DNA of 64,000 nt from Rhyacophila brunnea (GCA_022495005.1 JAGYXB010002070.1:558001-622000), one strand, 5' to 3'. Shown: positions 20,922 to 33,532, counted from the stretch's first letter. Notes: generated from the letters alone by a model not told the origin. Numbers and translations are program-made.

Positions 20922-22092
20922 TCATTTCTTAAGGAAATTCTCTAGCATGCTTACTACTTTTTCGCATTGAATTGCTTTTAGCCTCGACGCCTCCGCGCGT
21001 TCGTTTGCTAATTCAATTTTTCTGTCAAAATATTTTTTCATATCTTTGCGGTCCTTTTCGTGGCTATATTTTTTTCTTTTCAGTGACTGACGAGGAGAGA
21101 CGGCTATCGAATGCGGCGTTGAGGTCGACGGTCCTGTCTCAGCTGTCTCAGAATGGTCTGACGACACATCTAACCCCACAATTGTGTCCGAGGACATCGC
21201 CATCACCGGATATATGTTCTGCCGACGGTAAAATATATCATCCATTTCGTTAAGAAACTGGAAGGTCTGTCGACCCTCACCAGTTCTATTCACCTTATCT
21301 TTGTAATTTTTATAACTGCGCTCCAGGACCCTCCACCTGTTCTCACATTGAGCCGATGTAAAGTCAAACCCATATTCAATCATTTTGCGGGAAATTTCAT
21401 CCCACAAACTTTTTTTAGACTTCATATTAAAACTTCCGATTTGGTCCTTCAACTCCTTATAGAGAGCGAGGAACGCCTCCGTAGCTGCGGTACTCCAATA
21501 AGCAACCCTGGCTCCGCACAAAGGTATATCTGAAACAAAATGTATACACATTAATAATCAGTATGAAGGTAGCCATTCAAAAATGCGTTTTATACATGAA
21601 AGCAAAAGAGGGTAGCTTGTTTATCATTGCTGTGTAAACTGAATATTTTGTAATGTTATTTATTAGGCAGCTGAAATTTTGAGAGTATTAACTATAATGT
21701 TTGAGACAGTCATGGTTGTCACTTTTATAAGGACAGACAGTGTGTGAAAATCGATTCTGCGTATTTTGAGATTGTGAAAATACCAAGCACTTTGTAAACA
21801 CCAACCCATGCTATGTTTAATAGGGAACGAGATGCTGCAAGAAATCCACGTGGTGTCCATAACATCTCACTCGTGAATATTGATTATCTTGGACGAGTAA
21901 GAGATATACATCGATATAGTATTAGCCAAAGATATCTGTAACACCGCCAATGCGACCAAGCCTAATTTTATTTTACCAAACTATTTATTATTACGACAAT
22001 ATGGACAGTTCCGCAGAACTGACTTCTATACGCGTGGGTACAACACTTTGGTATTTGTTTTAAATAGTCTTAAACAACTTACCTTGTTCCAT
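20922..22092 (-). CDS. Myb/SANT-like (trihelix) DNA-binding protein, two exons
   Basis: Exon 1 is 22092-22083 (MEQ plus one base) with donor G|GTAAGT. Exon 2 is 21529-20922, acceptor TTTGTTTCAG. The split codon rebuilds GAT (Asp), so the phase agrees, giving 205 residues. Residues about 10-95 carry a Myb/SANT trihelix-type domain: YWSTAATEAFLALYKELK, then LWDEISRKM, then QCENRWRVLERSYKNYKDK. A Ser/Thr-rich linker and a charged C-terminal coiled coil (KKYFDRKIELANERAEASRL) follow. Such proteins are either host regulators or the second protein of Harbinger transposons. A Harbinger transposase relic lies 3.5 kb away on the opposite strand. The frame is fully open, so the gene may be functional. 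Confidence 0.75.
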
Positions 22093-23639
22093 TTTGAATC
22101 TACGTAAACTTCGTCTCAATTTCTGTTTGATCGCGTTAACTGTTGTTAGGCTTCGTTGTAGTGTTGTACAATAATTATTATTCGGACGCGCTGAAGGACT
22201 GCCGGTTGACGTTTCAAAGTTCGTTTTTGACAGGCATTTGTTTTGTTTGGTAATGGTGTTGTGACGTAGGAGTTGCCGTTTTATGGAAATTATTGATTGA
22301 ATTAATTTTAAGCACTGGCAACACTAATTAGTTGTCAGAAAAGCGTTTCCGTGGACATTTACCAAACCGTCCCAAACCCAACCGCCCGATTTCGTTTGTT
22401 TGATGCATGTTGAATGATACATACTTATATTTATATGATTTTCTCAAAGCCTGTGTGTTTGTGTTTGGCGTTGTTCGGGTTGCCAGTCGTAGGATTTCAG
22501 GTATATTCAGTGGATCAAGTATCATTACAATCTTGATGAACCCTTTTGCGCATATCGGAGAAAGCACTATAATCATTCGGGCACTTCCATCAATAATGAT
22601 CGATGGTTTTCAAGCCAATGCATTTAATAATGTCATGAGTGAGCCATTTAGGATATCTGCGCAAAGTACCAGTAAGTACTATATTATAAAGCATTCCAAT
22701 CAATACTCCACCTTTGAATAAATTCCATTTATTAAAAAAGGAAGTCTCCGAGCTAACAGAATCGAACTTATTGCTGCCACTAAGACGACTATTGGAAAAA
22801 TTGGATAATTGACTAGCAACTCAACTAATAGAGCAGGATAATAAGCGTCTTCCTGAACAAGGAGATCAACGCAAGCATTCACCTGTGCGTTACAATATGC
22901 ATCTGCCAAGACCAAGTCCAATATGCATGATTTCACATTTTTAATTTAAGAAAACTGTTTACAGTGCATACAGATAGCGCGCAGTCTTGTGGTCAGGCTT
23001 TGCGTTATGATGAGAGATCCATTTAAACTTTGCGAGTCCGCGTCATTGACGTCAAAGATATGGTTGAATGTGCAGTACACCTAGTCACTTATGGTATTAT
23101 TATCGGTTCTGTAGCCAGTGATACTTGGCAGGTTGTTGGGCTAGGTACCTCTGCTTTGACCCCCAGATTAAAAATGTTGTTGAACGAAGTCCGGAGTAGG
23201 TGGCACAAGTTTAAAAAAGGCACAGAAAATAAAACTACGAAATTAAACTCGAGTAATAATTTGTATATTATTTTTATTTAGAAAAGAGTATTACTGCATT
23301 ACAGCGATTGGGCAATGCGCCATAATACATAATTCATACAAAATTATAAAAATGACTAAATTACAAACTAACACCCAGTATAACAATAAAGTAGAAAAGA
23401 CAGTATATGCTTATGTAGATTGTAGATATATTATATATAGAGTAAAATAATAAATACAATTATAAATTTAACCTATTTAACACGTACCTACACAAACATG
23501 ATTATAATTAATAAAAAAACAACCAACGTTAATGGTGCTATCAAATAAGACAAGTGCACGATACACAATGTATCATGAAGACCGTAGTCTTACGAGTGAT
23601 ATCCGTGGGAACATGAAAATTAATATTTACCAGTATATA
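22093..23639. other. Myb/SANT upstream region and unassigned repeat sequence
   Basis: 22290-22400 matches sequence at about 52075-52200 (TTGAATTAA, ACTGGCAA, CCGATTTC), so part of this is a dispersed repeat. Overlapping open frames at 22407-22936 occur on both strands and have no motif I know. AT-rich from 23280 on. Confidence 0.4.
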
Positions 23640-24240
23640 CGCATTGTAAATGAACTCACGAAGAAGAAAAAGAAATGCTTGAATAGAGCAATCTCTCTTC
23701 GGGTGGACCGGGATTGCATTGATAGCATACCTAAAAGAAAAAAATATTATCTCTGTCATAAGGAAAGAATCCTTATGCCTTTAAGTAGAGAAATCTAAGA
23801 AATTCACTATGGACTCGATCCAACTTAATTGTGTGGACGGACCTGTTAGGTCTCCAAATAATGCTGGCATGTTCAAGAATACTCAACACAAATGATACGT
23901 ATAATGTACGTACCAAGCAGCCAGACGTTTTTAAATGATTTTCAAACCCTCATAACAAAACCAAGCATTTTGCTAGATCTAGTACTGATTTTAAGAATAA
24001 GATGATTGAAAGTAAACTTTGCATCATACAATACACCCAAATCTTTTATCTCCGTTACCCTACCCAATATTATACCAGACAAAGTGAATGGGAGCAATAA
24101 GGTGTGCCTTGAACGACTGTATGAATTAATATGACATTTGGAGGTAGCAAATTCAAGTTTATTCAAAATAGACTATTGCGCGATAGCATCTAGATCAGAC
24201 TGCTTCATTGCACAGTATAATGGGGTCTCAGTAATTCAAA
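23640..24240 (-). mobile_element. Jockey/CR1-like LINE reverse-transcriptase fragment
   Basis: Minus-strand frames read NKLEFATSKCHINSYSRS, LPFTLSGIILGRVTEIKDLG, then SSKMLGFVMRV, and further on FVLSILEHASIIWRP and LDRVHSEFLRFL. This is the thumb/post-palm region of Jockey-type reverse transcriptases. Stops and shifts make it a relic. Confidence 0.65.
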
Positions 24241-25600
24241 AAAGTACAGGTGAAGTATAAATAAACAAGATGTTTATATTAGTAATTTTTGACCTATCAG
24301 GGTAGATATGAAGTTATTGTGTTCAATATTATTATTTATTTATTATAGCTAAGTTACAGAGATCGCATCGTGAAATAGATATAAAAAAGAAAGGAAAAGA
24401 TAAATATTATTTAAATCGATACAAACAATCAAAACTCTAGTCTCTAGGGGATTCCGGCAGATGGCGGTGGTTTGAGAACCAAAGTCGTGAAATACAAAAC
24501 GGAAGATAAAAAAAGAAATTAACGATATAGTACAACAGAGATAATATTTATGATATAAATTATCGAGATAATATTACTATACTTAATCCTAGGTAACACT
24601 AACAAGGAATCTTGTTCTTAAACATACAAATTAATATTAGTTAATTACCAACACACTTTACAGTTATATTGCATGAGAAAAACACTATTATAATATTCAA
24701 TAAAGCTATGAGAGAATGTTCGTTTTAGTGAGATTACTTTAAAAAGAATCGCGGGTTATATAGAATACAACGGCAATGATTTGAAAGTTGTAAATTCTTA
24801 ATATATTGACACAAAAAAACAAGGAGATGGGAGAAATATTTGAAATAGAAATATGAAGATTAATTAAATAACGATGTAGATGATAGTGGTACTCAATGTT
24901 TTTGGCGGGCGGGTTGCTGAGTTCGGGGTCTTAGGGCGGTGGTGCAAAGGGAGATGAAGGGAGAGGTGGGCAGGTCTAGTCTGCATGTTGTCACGTAGAA
25001 AAAGAGGCCTTCTCTTCAAGATTATATAATACCTCCTTGGAGTCTCTCATAGGTGTGGGGATTCTACTCGTCGCATGGGGGCGAATGGCGGCGAGTTTTA
25101 TATTCAAAGTTTATGGATTGGCTTTAGGTCGGCTTTCGGGTATTGCCCCCTATGGTATTGTCGTACCTTTGGTCATTATCGTCCCCGTCTCAGGTGTTAT
25201 GGGTCCTGCGGAGGTCGTCGGTATAGCAGATTATGGGGGTGTTCTTGGTTTGCCACTAGCCGTCGTGAGATGGCGCCAGAGTGATCGTTTTCGCGGTCCT
25301 TTGACTTACGGCGAGAAATGACACTATTTATAACGTTACGCCGATATGATTGTGATAGTCAGACCATCGTAGTAGTAATACCGTGGTAGGGGCTCCAAAT
25401 TTTGATTTGATAATCTTACAAAGTGGTCTACACTAAATTAAAAAACGACAACCTACCTTTTTGTCATTTGAAAGGTGTTTTCAAGGTATGTATGTTCACT
25501 ATTTGGAATATTACATTCTCAAATCTTTTGAAAAGAAATGGTTTAGTAAATATATACATCTTATGTAAAAAATAGTAGACACCCCTACTATAGGTTCTTT
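24241..25600. other. Intergenic, includes a GC-rich open patch
   Basis: 24890-25320 is GC-richer than its surroundings and open in two overlapping frames, but neither translation shows a domain I recognise. Probably old retroelement. The rest is AT-rich with nothing seen. Confidence 0.35.
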
Positions 25601-25601
25601 T

Positions 25602-26372
25602 TTAGATTGTTCTAACTCCATATGAGGCAATTAATAAACCCTTTAGGTGAAAAATGAGACCAATCGCTTTACACAATTTTGACATAAACTGGTACCGCGT
25701 ATTCGCAATTGAACGAATCGACGACTGATTTAAAAGTAACGTTCTATATTTTTTAAGTTCGCTATGAACACATTTAAATAGCTTTTCACCAGAACGAATC
25801 ATTTCCTTGCAATTTTTTGAAACTAGATGTAAATGAGTAATAACACTTGAGTAATCACTTCTAATTGGCGTTTCAATAGAATGAGTCATTTTGTGTAGTT
25901 TCATGTATTCCGAACGTGTACAATATGAATAACACTTTGACAACATCGCAAAAACTTTACACCAGAATGAGTCATTATGTGATTTTCCTTCGAATCAGAT
26001 TTTATAGATGTGACTCTACTACTTTGGGTACACTTACATAGTTTTTAAAAGAATGAGAAATTTTGTGTTTTTCATATAACTAACCCGCATACAAGAGTAA
26101 TTACATTGATCACATTTAAATGGCTTTTCAACAGAATGAGGTATTTTATGTATTTTCAAACCACGTGATATACATACAAGTGCCAATCGTGAAAGACATT
26201 CGTCACATTTAAAAGGATATTCACCAGAATGTACCACTTTGTGCAACATCGCCGAATCCGATTAATACATGAGTAATTACAATAAATAACATCAATTCTC
26301 TTTAAATTTTATATAAAATTTGATTATTTCACTTCGTCACATTTATACAGCTTTTCGCAAGATTGAGTAATT
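25602..26372 (-). pseudogene. Dead fingers downstream of ZNF-C
   Basis: Past the ZNF-C stop, minus-strand sequence still shows finger pieces such as HSVEKPFKCDQCNYSCMR, HSGEYPFKCDEC and RSEYMKLHKMTHS, in changing frames with stops. About eight former units have decayed. Confidence 0.75.
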
Positions 26373-28184
26373 TCATGTTTTCAAAACACCAGATTGCATA
26401 TAACAGTAATTAAACTGGTGTTGTTTAAACGGCCTGTCACCAGAATGAGACATTTTATGTGATTTCAACTTAGTAGATGTTATAGAACAGTAATTACATT
26501 GGTCACATTTAAATGGCTTTTCACCAGAATGAGTCATTTTGTGGTTTTTCATATCACCAAAATGTATACAAGAGTAATTACATTGGTCGCATTTAAAAGG
26601 CTTTTCACCAGAATGAGTCATTTTGTGGTTTTTCATCGTACAGGATGTAATACACGAGAAATCACATTGATCACATATATGTGGTTTTTCACCAGAATGA
26701 GTCCTTTTGTGCCTTTTCATCGCACCAGATCTAATACACGAATAGATGCATTGATCACATTTGAATAGCTTTTCACCAGAATGAGTCATTTTGTGGTGTT
26801 TCAACGTACAGGATGTAGTAGATGAGTAATCACATTGATCACATATAAATGGCTTTTCACCAGAATGAGTCCTTTCGTGGCTTTTCATTGTACAGGATAA
26901 ATAACACATATAGTCACATTGATCACATTTAAATGGCTTTTCACCAGAATGGGTCATTTTATGTGATTTCAACATAGTAGATGTTATAGAACAGTAATTA
27001 CATTGGTCACATTTAAATGGCTTTTCACCAGAATGAGTCATTTTGTGTCTTTTCATATTACAAGATATTATACAAGAGTAAATATATTGGTCACATTTAA
27101 AAGGCTTTTCACCAGAATGAGTCATTTTGTGGTTTTTCATCGTACAGGATGTAATACACGAGAAATCACATTGATCACATTTAAATGGCTTTTCACCAGA
27201 ATGAGTCGTTTTGTGCCTTTTCATCATATAGGAAGAATTACACGAATAGTCACATTGATCACATTTAAGTGGATTTTCACCAGAATGAGTCATTTTGTGG
27301 TTTTTCAACGTACATGATGTAGTAGATGAGTAATCACATTGATCACATATAAATGGCTTTTCACCAGAATGAGTCCTTTTGTGCCTTTTCATTGTACAGG
27401 ATAAATAACACATATAGTCACATTGATCACATATAAATGGCTTTTCACCAGAATGAGTCCTTTTGTGCCTTTTCATTGTACAGGATAAATAACACATATA
27501 GTCACATTGATCACATTTAAAAGTCTTTTCACCAGAATGAGTCATTTTGTGGTTTTTCATCGTACAGGATGTAATACATGAGAAATCACTTTGATCACAA
27601 TTGAATGGCTTTTCACCAGAATGAGTCGTTTTGTGCCTTTTCATCATATAGGAAGAAATACACGAATAGTCACATTGATCACATTTAAGTGGCTTTTCAC
27701 TAGAATGGGTCATTTTGTGAAGTTTCATCAAATAGCGTGTGGTGCATGAATAATTACATTGATCACATTTAAATTGCCTTACACCAATACGAGTAATTTT
27801 ATGTTGTTTCAATGAATTAGATCGACTGCTATAGTTAACCGGTTTTAATTTTTTATGACAAGCTTTGTGAAACCGTAATAGAGATAGCGATGCAAAAAAA
27901 ACAAAACAAATACTGCATACAAAATTTTCTTTATGAAACGATTTCTTTTCAATCTTTATAACAGCTACTAATAATTCTTGATCTGTGACGGTAGATTGCA
28001 TTTGATTACATTTAGCAGTATGACTGACGGCATCTGTATTAGTAATGCTTTCATAATATATCCCGAGTTCTTTCTTAATGTTTTGTTCATCAATATGTAT
28101 TTCTTCGTATGTCTCTTGTGATTCTGAGATTTTTGAAAATACGAGACTAGCGGTGTCGGTCAATGCAGAAGTTGCAGGAATCAA
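26373..28184 (-). CDS. ZNF-C last exon: N-terminal module, lone finger and ~16-finger array
   Basis: Acceptor TTTTAG at 28185-28187 and first codon TTG, as in ZNF-B. It holds IDEQNIKKE and VAVIKIEKK (two psi-K-x-E sites), the lone finger (CSIC, x12, HKACH), then 16 array fingers and a final broken one (KQHQFNYC) before the stop. Fingers 4 and 10 have lost the second Cys (CDQSDF, CDQYIY). The order of helix types SSYMM, ITSCT, YLSCT, TTSCTL recurs about three times, so four-finger blocks have been duplicated. With 32477-32334, 31893-31762 and 29780-29676, all phase 0, this predicts 730 residues. Confidence 0.85.
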   Translation of the reverse strand: MIPATSALTDTASLVFSKISESQETYEEIHIDEQNIKKELGIYYESITNTDAVSHTAKCNQMQSTVTDQELLVAVIKIEKKSFHKENFVCSICFVFFASLSLLRFHKACHKKLKPVNYSSRSNSLKQHKITRIGVRQFKCDQCNYSCTTRYLMKLHKMTHSSEKPLKCDQCDYSCISSYMMKRHKTTHSGEKPFNCDQSDFSCITSCTMKNHKMTHSGEKTFKCDQCDYMCYLSCTMKRHKRTHSGEKPFICDQCDYMCYLSCTMKRHKRTHSGEKPFICDQCDYSSTTSCTLKNHKMTHSGENPLKCDQCDYSCNSSYMMKRHKTTHSGEKPFKCDQCDFSCITSCTMKNHKMTHSGEKPFKCDQYIYSCIISCNMKRHKMTHSGEKPFKCDQCNYCSITSTMLKSHKMTHSGEKPFKCDQCDYMCYLSCTMKSHERTHSGEKPFICDQCDYSSTTSCTLKHHKMTHSGEKLFKCDQCIYSCIRSGAMKRHKRTHSGEKPHICDQCDFSCITSCTMKNHKMTHSGEKPFKCDQCNYSCIHFGDMKNHKMTHSGEKPFKCDQCNYCSITSTKLKSHKMSHSGDRPFKQHQFNYCYMQSGVLKT

Positions 28185-29675
28185 CTAAAAGAATATCAAA
28201 ATGAATAGTAAAAAATATATTAAAAAAACAATTTATAATCACTGAATACACATGAAACTTAAATATATCGACGGTCCCCACGTAAACTCGGACATCTACC
28301 AAAAAAAAAATTTTGATTGGTTTCGTTCGTTATATCAGAGAAAAGGTATATTTAAATGAGCGGTCACATAACGAAAAAGTCGAAAAAAGTCGAAAATAAA
28401 AATCAGAAAACAATCGTAAAAATCCCCGAAACAAGCATGGTCTTCATTAAATGCAAAAGTTGTTATATATTGTAATGAACGCTGGTAGGTACCTACGGAC
28501 TTCACAATCCTTGGATTTTCGACCATATGCGTGGATACTTTTTCATTATTATCGACGAAAACAACAATTAGGTAGATATTTAGACACTTGTGTCATAAAC
28601 ATTACCTGTCCCCGGCGGCATCCTGTTCGATCGGATTTTATTGCTTAGGGTCGAAATGATGATAAAGCAGATAAACATCTACATTATTATTGATAAAAGT
28701 AGATTTTTTAAATAAAATCTTAGCTAATAAGACGATAATATTCAGTTAACATTATGAGGATTTCAATAGTAATAAGTAAAATTGCTAATAATTGATATGA
28801 ATTCTTTCCCACGTAAAGTTAGACATGTGGTAGTGTGGATGGTTGGAAGTCGACGTAAAGTCGGACAGCTACAGTTCTACCAAGAGTATATGATTTAGAA
28901 AGAATGTAATAATGACTAAATAAACTGTGTATAGTATTTATAATACCCCCTGAATTTCAGGTGCCTAGTAATAAAAACATAGAAGTTCAGTAGAAAACAA
29001 ACTGTTTACTTCAAAATAGCTCTCCTGTAAAATTACGTTTTTGTAGATGTTCGAGTTTACGTAGGTTACCGTCGATATTATTTCAGACGATTGCTTCATG
29101 TAACCACAGGATTTGCTCATGATGTATTATGTACAAATGAGGCTTAAATATAGCAGGAATGCGAAACCCAGCTACAGATACATCCATAACACTGTGAGGA
29201 TACGTAATGAGCTAGTCTGGAATTCATCTCTATCAGAATTCTTTAATCCAAATTAAACATATTCGTTGACAACCTCTATATCTTTGAGCAGCAAATTAGT
29301 GGGTAATATCATACTTATATGACATTTTCTTTTAACAATGTAGACTTTATCATTTGAGGATGGATTTAAATTTTGCACTATTACATTTGAGTCGTTTTTT
29401 GCGACCTGGATTTGCCTTTTGGCATCTTAAAGCACCACGTGAACTCACCAAGGGGTAAATACACATTGTGATATTTGGTATCAGTACATATCATGAAACT
29501 ATTTATATAAAGCATGTATTTCACTCATTTTAATATAAACCTTATACACTAACACTTTCTTGATAAATTTGAAAAAATATCACTATTTTTTTCTTCACAG
29601 TAAACGCTGCGTACGTTAAAATCATAGAGTATGACAGCATATACATACATTGTTGAAGTTTTGTGTTGGACATAC
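28185..29675 (-). other. ZNF-C last intron
   Basis: Near 29335-29475 is a dispersed repeat (TTTTTTGCGACC, CACATTG) that also occurs inverted at 51085-51245. TTTCAGACGATTGCTT at about 29084 is shared with the ZNF-E intron at 62033. No gene seen. Confidence 0.45.
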
Positions 29676-29780
29676 CTGATTTACTGATTTGCATTTTGCA
29701 TAACAGCAACTCGGCTGAGGATCCTCGTGAACGGTCTGGTTTATCGTGTCTTCAACATTGTCAGCATTTAAATCTACTCC
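29676..29780 (-). CDS. ZNF-C exon 3 (cassette, motif lost)
   Basis: 105 bases, phase 0 at both ends, acceptor TTTTCAG and donor CAG|GTATGT. It encodes GVDLNADNVEDTINQTVHED followed by CCYAKCKSVNQ. The position that is FKVE in ZNF-B reads LNAD, so the psi-K-x-E site has been lost while splice sites, length and tail are kept. Confidence 0.8.
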
Positions 29781-31761
29781 CTGAAAATAAGTATTCGATA
29801 TTGTAGTGGACAATAAGTATTCTATTAGAGGCCGGCCACACGCTCATGCTTCACTACGGTGTCGGTTTGCGCAGGCAAACCCGTGTGTGTGGACGGCAAA
29901 ATTGTACACTGCGCAAACCAAAAAGTGTGGCCTGCGTAAAATTCAACTTGCTTGAAATTTTAACTGCGCAAACCGTGTTTTACAAGCCGCGGTCAGTTCG
30001 TTGAAGGTTACGGCCTTTTTTCATTCATACCTATTTGTTTTCATTGGATTTGGAATACATAATATTACACATATTATTGTTGGTACGTTGTTTAAATTAA
30101 TTAAACTCTGCCTAAACAAAATCACAATAGATAAACAAAATATTATATCTATAAAATGTTCATATTTATGTATGGTTTAATTTCATAATTTTAGATATTT
30201 TATAGATAGACTAGTATTTTTTTACTATTAAATATTATGGCTTGGTTTTTGCATGGTTTATTTCTAATTTTATTTTAAAAACTAACCAACACCATCTGTA
30301 AATCGTAGTGTTATTTCAATGAAAACAAATACGTATGACTGACAAAGTTAATTGTGCACCATTTATGGCGGATCTTAACAGCTTAGCTCCACCCTTCGCC
30401 ACTAGTATATATTAGATTTAAGCAAAAAATGCTGATTTATATGCGACTATTTATGTTTCTTATCAATAGCCATTGTTTAGTCCACTTGGATCTGGAGGAT
30501 TTATTTCTCTTTTATTAACCAATAAACAAAAGAAAAACGCTTGTGACAAAAACAAATCGTCACACGTCACGACATTGCTGCGATTCCAAAAAACAATGTT
30601 TTCACAACGACGACCTCTGTCGTAACGTAATGAGGTTTGCGCAATTTTACTTGTGCCGTGTGGCCATGAGAGGGTCCGTTTTTTTTTTTGCACAGGCAAA
30701 ACAGAGCACGCAAGTCGCTGCCATGTAGCCGGCGCATTAAAAAATTCTGAAAAACAATGATTTTTAACGAAACTTTATAATAAAGCAAAGTGTGATCAGC
30801 GTGAACCCTATTATCGATAATGTTAAGATCAATGACAATTAATAATAACCACAGCAAGTAAAATGTGTATACACTGAGGACATTAAATTTGACGGAAGTC
30901 AAGCAGTTTGTTTTGTTTTGATTATAGAATCTTTTCACGTTATACAATCGGATCGGTAGGTTAATCAATAGAATATTTCGTTTTTTTAGTTTTTTAACCT
31001 CATGCGTTAAAAAAAGCATATCAGATTGTATTTTTTTATTCTCTAGTGCCTGTACATCATTTTATTGTTATTGACTCAAACACCATTTTAAAATTCGCCA
31101 TAAAGGTGCTATAGTCGAAATCTGCACTAAAGATCGACAACCATGACGTGAATGCGGATTCTTTGAGATTAAATTGGAAGCACGAGACTGACAATATATA
31201 TTTGTTTTACTATGCATTTTCGATTCGGAAAGCGAGGTGACATAAAATTTAATTTTTGAATGGGCATAACAATTAATAATAAGCTCTGCCTGGAGCCGCG
31301 AGGGCACGAAATTACAGCCACACAACTATGAATTGATGTCCAACCGTTTGACGGACCGATTGTTCGAAATTTTCTGCAAACATTCACTACCTACGTAGGT
31401 ACTACCATTCTACGAACACAACCTCAGATAACCGCCAAAGAGAAAATTGTCTGGGAAGCGAATAGGTAGGTATGTGAATAATAAAATGACATAATATTGG
31501 ATACGTTTAGTCTGCTAGGTATTATCTCATAATTACCATTACACAACCCACCTCAGTGTGAGTTCTATTGGCATTGTAGGTACCTAAGTAAGGTGAATTG
31601 TTTTAACGCTGTCAAATTGTATAGGTAGGTAGCTAGGTAGGTGACTACTGGTGACAGCTAGAAATATCAAAATATTCGAATGTTTTACAGTTCATTCCAT
31701 CACCAAATCATTCCACCCCTTCACACGATCAGTATTAATTTTAATAAAAGTAGGAACTAAC
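29781..31761 (-). other. ZNF-C intron 2 with an unassigned GC-rich insertion
   Basis: 29828-30000 and 30600-30740 contain repeated TTTGCGCA/TGCGCAAA words in both orientations and GTGTGGCC/GGCCACAC blocks, which suggests the ends of one insertion of about 0.9 kb. No target duplication was confirmed. The remainder has short open frames only. Confidence 0.35.
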
Positions 31762-31893
31762 CCGATTCACCTGTTCCAAATAAGAACAACCCTGTTGCGG
31801 ATCTTCAAAAATGTCTTCTATAAGCTCAGTCTTGATGACAATTAGCTGAGTATCTGTCGTCAATGTTATTATTGTCGGGTCTGCAACAATATG
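31762..31893 (-). CDS. ZNF-C exon 2 (cassette, VIKTE)
   Basis: 132 bases, phase 0, acceptor TTTTTCAG and donor CGG|GTTAGT. It reads LIVIKTELIEDIFEDPQQ then CSYLEQVNR. The psi-K-x-E site is kept. Confidence 0.85.
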
Positions 31894-32333
31894 CTGAAAA
31901 ACAAAACATTATGTTATAAAATCAAGAATATTTTTTAACAATACCGACAAAAGCGGCCTTTACACGAGCGTTCTTTACCGCGTGCTCGGGAGCGTACACG
32001 CAAGAAACCGGTATTGAGCGCGTAATATCACACGTGCCAGATGTCTGCTGCTACAATAATTTACATGTCAACTATATCCTGCGCGATAGCCCAACGTTTT
32101 AAGGAGCGCGCGCCGGGATTGTGCGTCTAAAGGCAAATCGCGCGTTCATTACCGCGTGATCATAGAAGTCACTGGAGCGTACAACAATTCAACGGTTTTA
32201 GCTGTCAACTGATATGAAGAAATACAAAATTACAGCCAAAACAACAATTGGTAAAATTATGGCATTATTATTTGTTGATTCTCTGGAGAATGTTTATCCG
32301 AAAAAAGTAATAAATAACTTTTGAAAAACTAAC
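31894..32333 (-). other. ZNF-C intron 1 with a small repeat insertion
   Basis: 31955-32190 is GC-rich. GGCCTTTACACGAGC at its left and GTGCGTCTAAAGGC at 32122 look like short inverted ends, and TTACCGCGTG recurs at about 31976 and 32148. Probably a small non-autonomous element. Confidence 0.35.
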
Positions 32334-32477
32334 CTCGACAGCGTGGCAGGTATCATCAGCATACTGTTGTTTGATGCAAGTATTTAACTCTGGGTTATTT
32401 CCTTCTAAGGACACATCGAGCCGACGTTGCTCATCTGCATTAGGCTCGAAGTGACCCGTTTCACGTTTTACGTCCAT
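32334..32477 (-). CDS. ZNF-C exon 1 (start, MDVKRE)
   Basis: 144 bases, the same length as ZNF-B exon 1, ending GAG|GTTAGT. It encodes MDVKRETGHFEP onward. The first psi-K-x-E is kept, the second is IKQQ and so lost. Confidence 0.8.
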
Positions 32478-32660
32478 TTTACGTTTTGAAAGCGTTTGTT
32501 CTCAACGATTATCGAGTCACACTAATGAACTACTGACACACCGGTTTATTCTGGCAGCCGTGATAGTAGACAATGATTGCTTGTGCCATAGACAAATGAT
32601 AGAACAGTATAATATGATTGCCACATTACGACACTTATTATTTTGATACTATACATTATT
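32478..32660 (-). promoter_or_regulatory. ZNF-C promoter-proximal region
   Basis: Minus-strand upstream sequence closely matches 6380-6568. The initiator-like TTCATTAGTG is at 32529-32520 and the block TATCACGGCTGCCA at about 32550-32565. The function is inferred from conservation between paralogs on opposite strands. Confidence 0.45.
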
Positions 32661-32929
32661 AATCTAAACTAAATATTATTATAATAATAAATTAATATGC
32701 ATTCTATCAATTCTATTATAAAGTGCAAAAATATTATGAATCATTTGACTGGACATTTTGTCTGGTCGGGTGTGAGTTATATTAATTAGTGTGTTATATT
32801 GAATTATAACAATACACGGTACATATTTTATTATTTCGCTTATTTAAGTAAAATAGCTCATCGGTTAGGGAATAATTATTAAAATCAATAAGCAGATACT
32901 AGTTATATTAATAATATTTACATTGTTTT

Positions 32930-33132
32930 TTCCGACCATGTCCGATCCTAATAAGATCATATTATTGTCTTCGGTCTTGACGTTTTGTATTAACAGATTT
33001 TTGGTTTACGAGAAAATGGATATCGGCCATTTTGCTCAACCTCTTAGATCCACACAAATTTTATTGAAAATCTTGCCAGACCCGGGTTTCGAACCTAAGA
33101 CCTAGGTACAACGCACCGCGCGACCATCGTGG
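32930..33132 (-). repeat. SINE, family 1
   Basis: Reversed tRNA-like head with B box GGTTTCGAAACCCGGG-like sequence near 33080, and the family tail TTATTAGGATCGGACATGG at 32935. No duplication confirmed. Confidence 0.7.
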
Positions 33133-33500
33133 CTGTTTAGTTTAGAGACGATATTACAAGGTAGTGACGTAACCCGGCTCGCGGCTAAAGATCTACCATC
33201 GTAAGTTGGCAGCCGGTCGAATTTGAAACTAAAATTGTCTATCGAGGATAAATTTGTTATAAATGCCATTTAATTTTACAACATGTTTCTGAAATTATGG
33301 ATAACATAATATTTGTACAGAAATCTACTACCAATAAAAAATTATAAATTAACATTTTTTTGCTAGTTATGGTCAGTGGCGCACCCAGGAATTATTATTG
33401 GTGGGGGCCCAAGAAGGAGAACGTAAATTAGTCCCATAGGCTCTTTTTCTTCTTCATATAAATATTTTTACATATTTTCACAATACATGGCGATATACAA

Positions 33501-33532
33501 AGGGACATTTTCAACTAGTTGAAAATGTCCCT
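33501..33532. repeat. Perfect 32-base palindrome
   Basis: AGGGACATTTTCAACT followed by its exact reverse complement AGTTGAAAATGTCCCT. It lies in compound hAT copy 2, in the segment that differs from copy 1. Confidence 0.9.

Noticed and set aside
22407..22936. Overlapping frames on both strands as a gene upstream of the Myb/SANT gene
   Set aside because: Neither strand shows a motif I can name, and the adjacent stretch is a dispersed repeat shared with 52075-52200.
25037..25321. Hydrophobic 94-codon frame
   Set aside because: It overlaps another open frame on the same strand in a GC-rich patch, and no domain, start context or splice sites support it.
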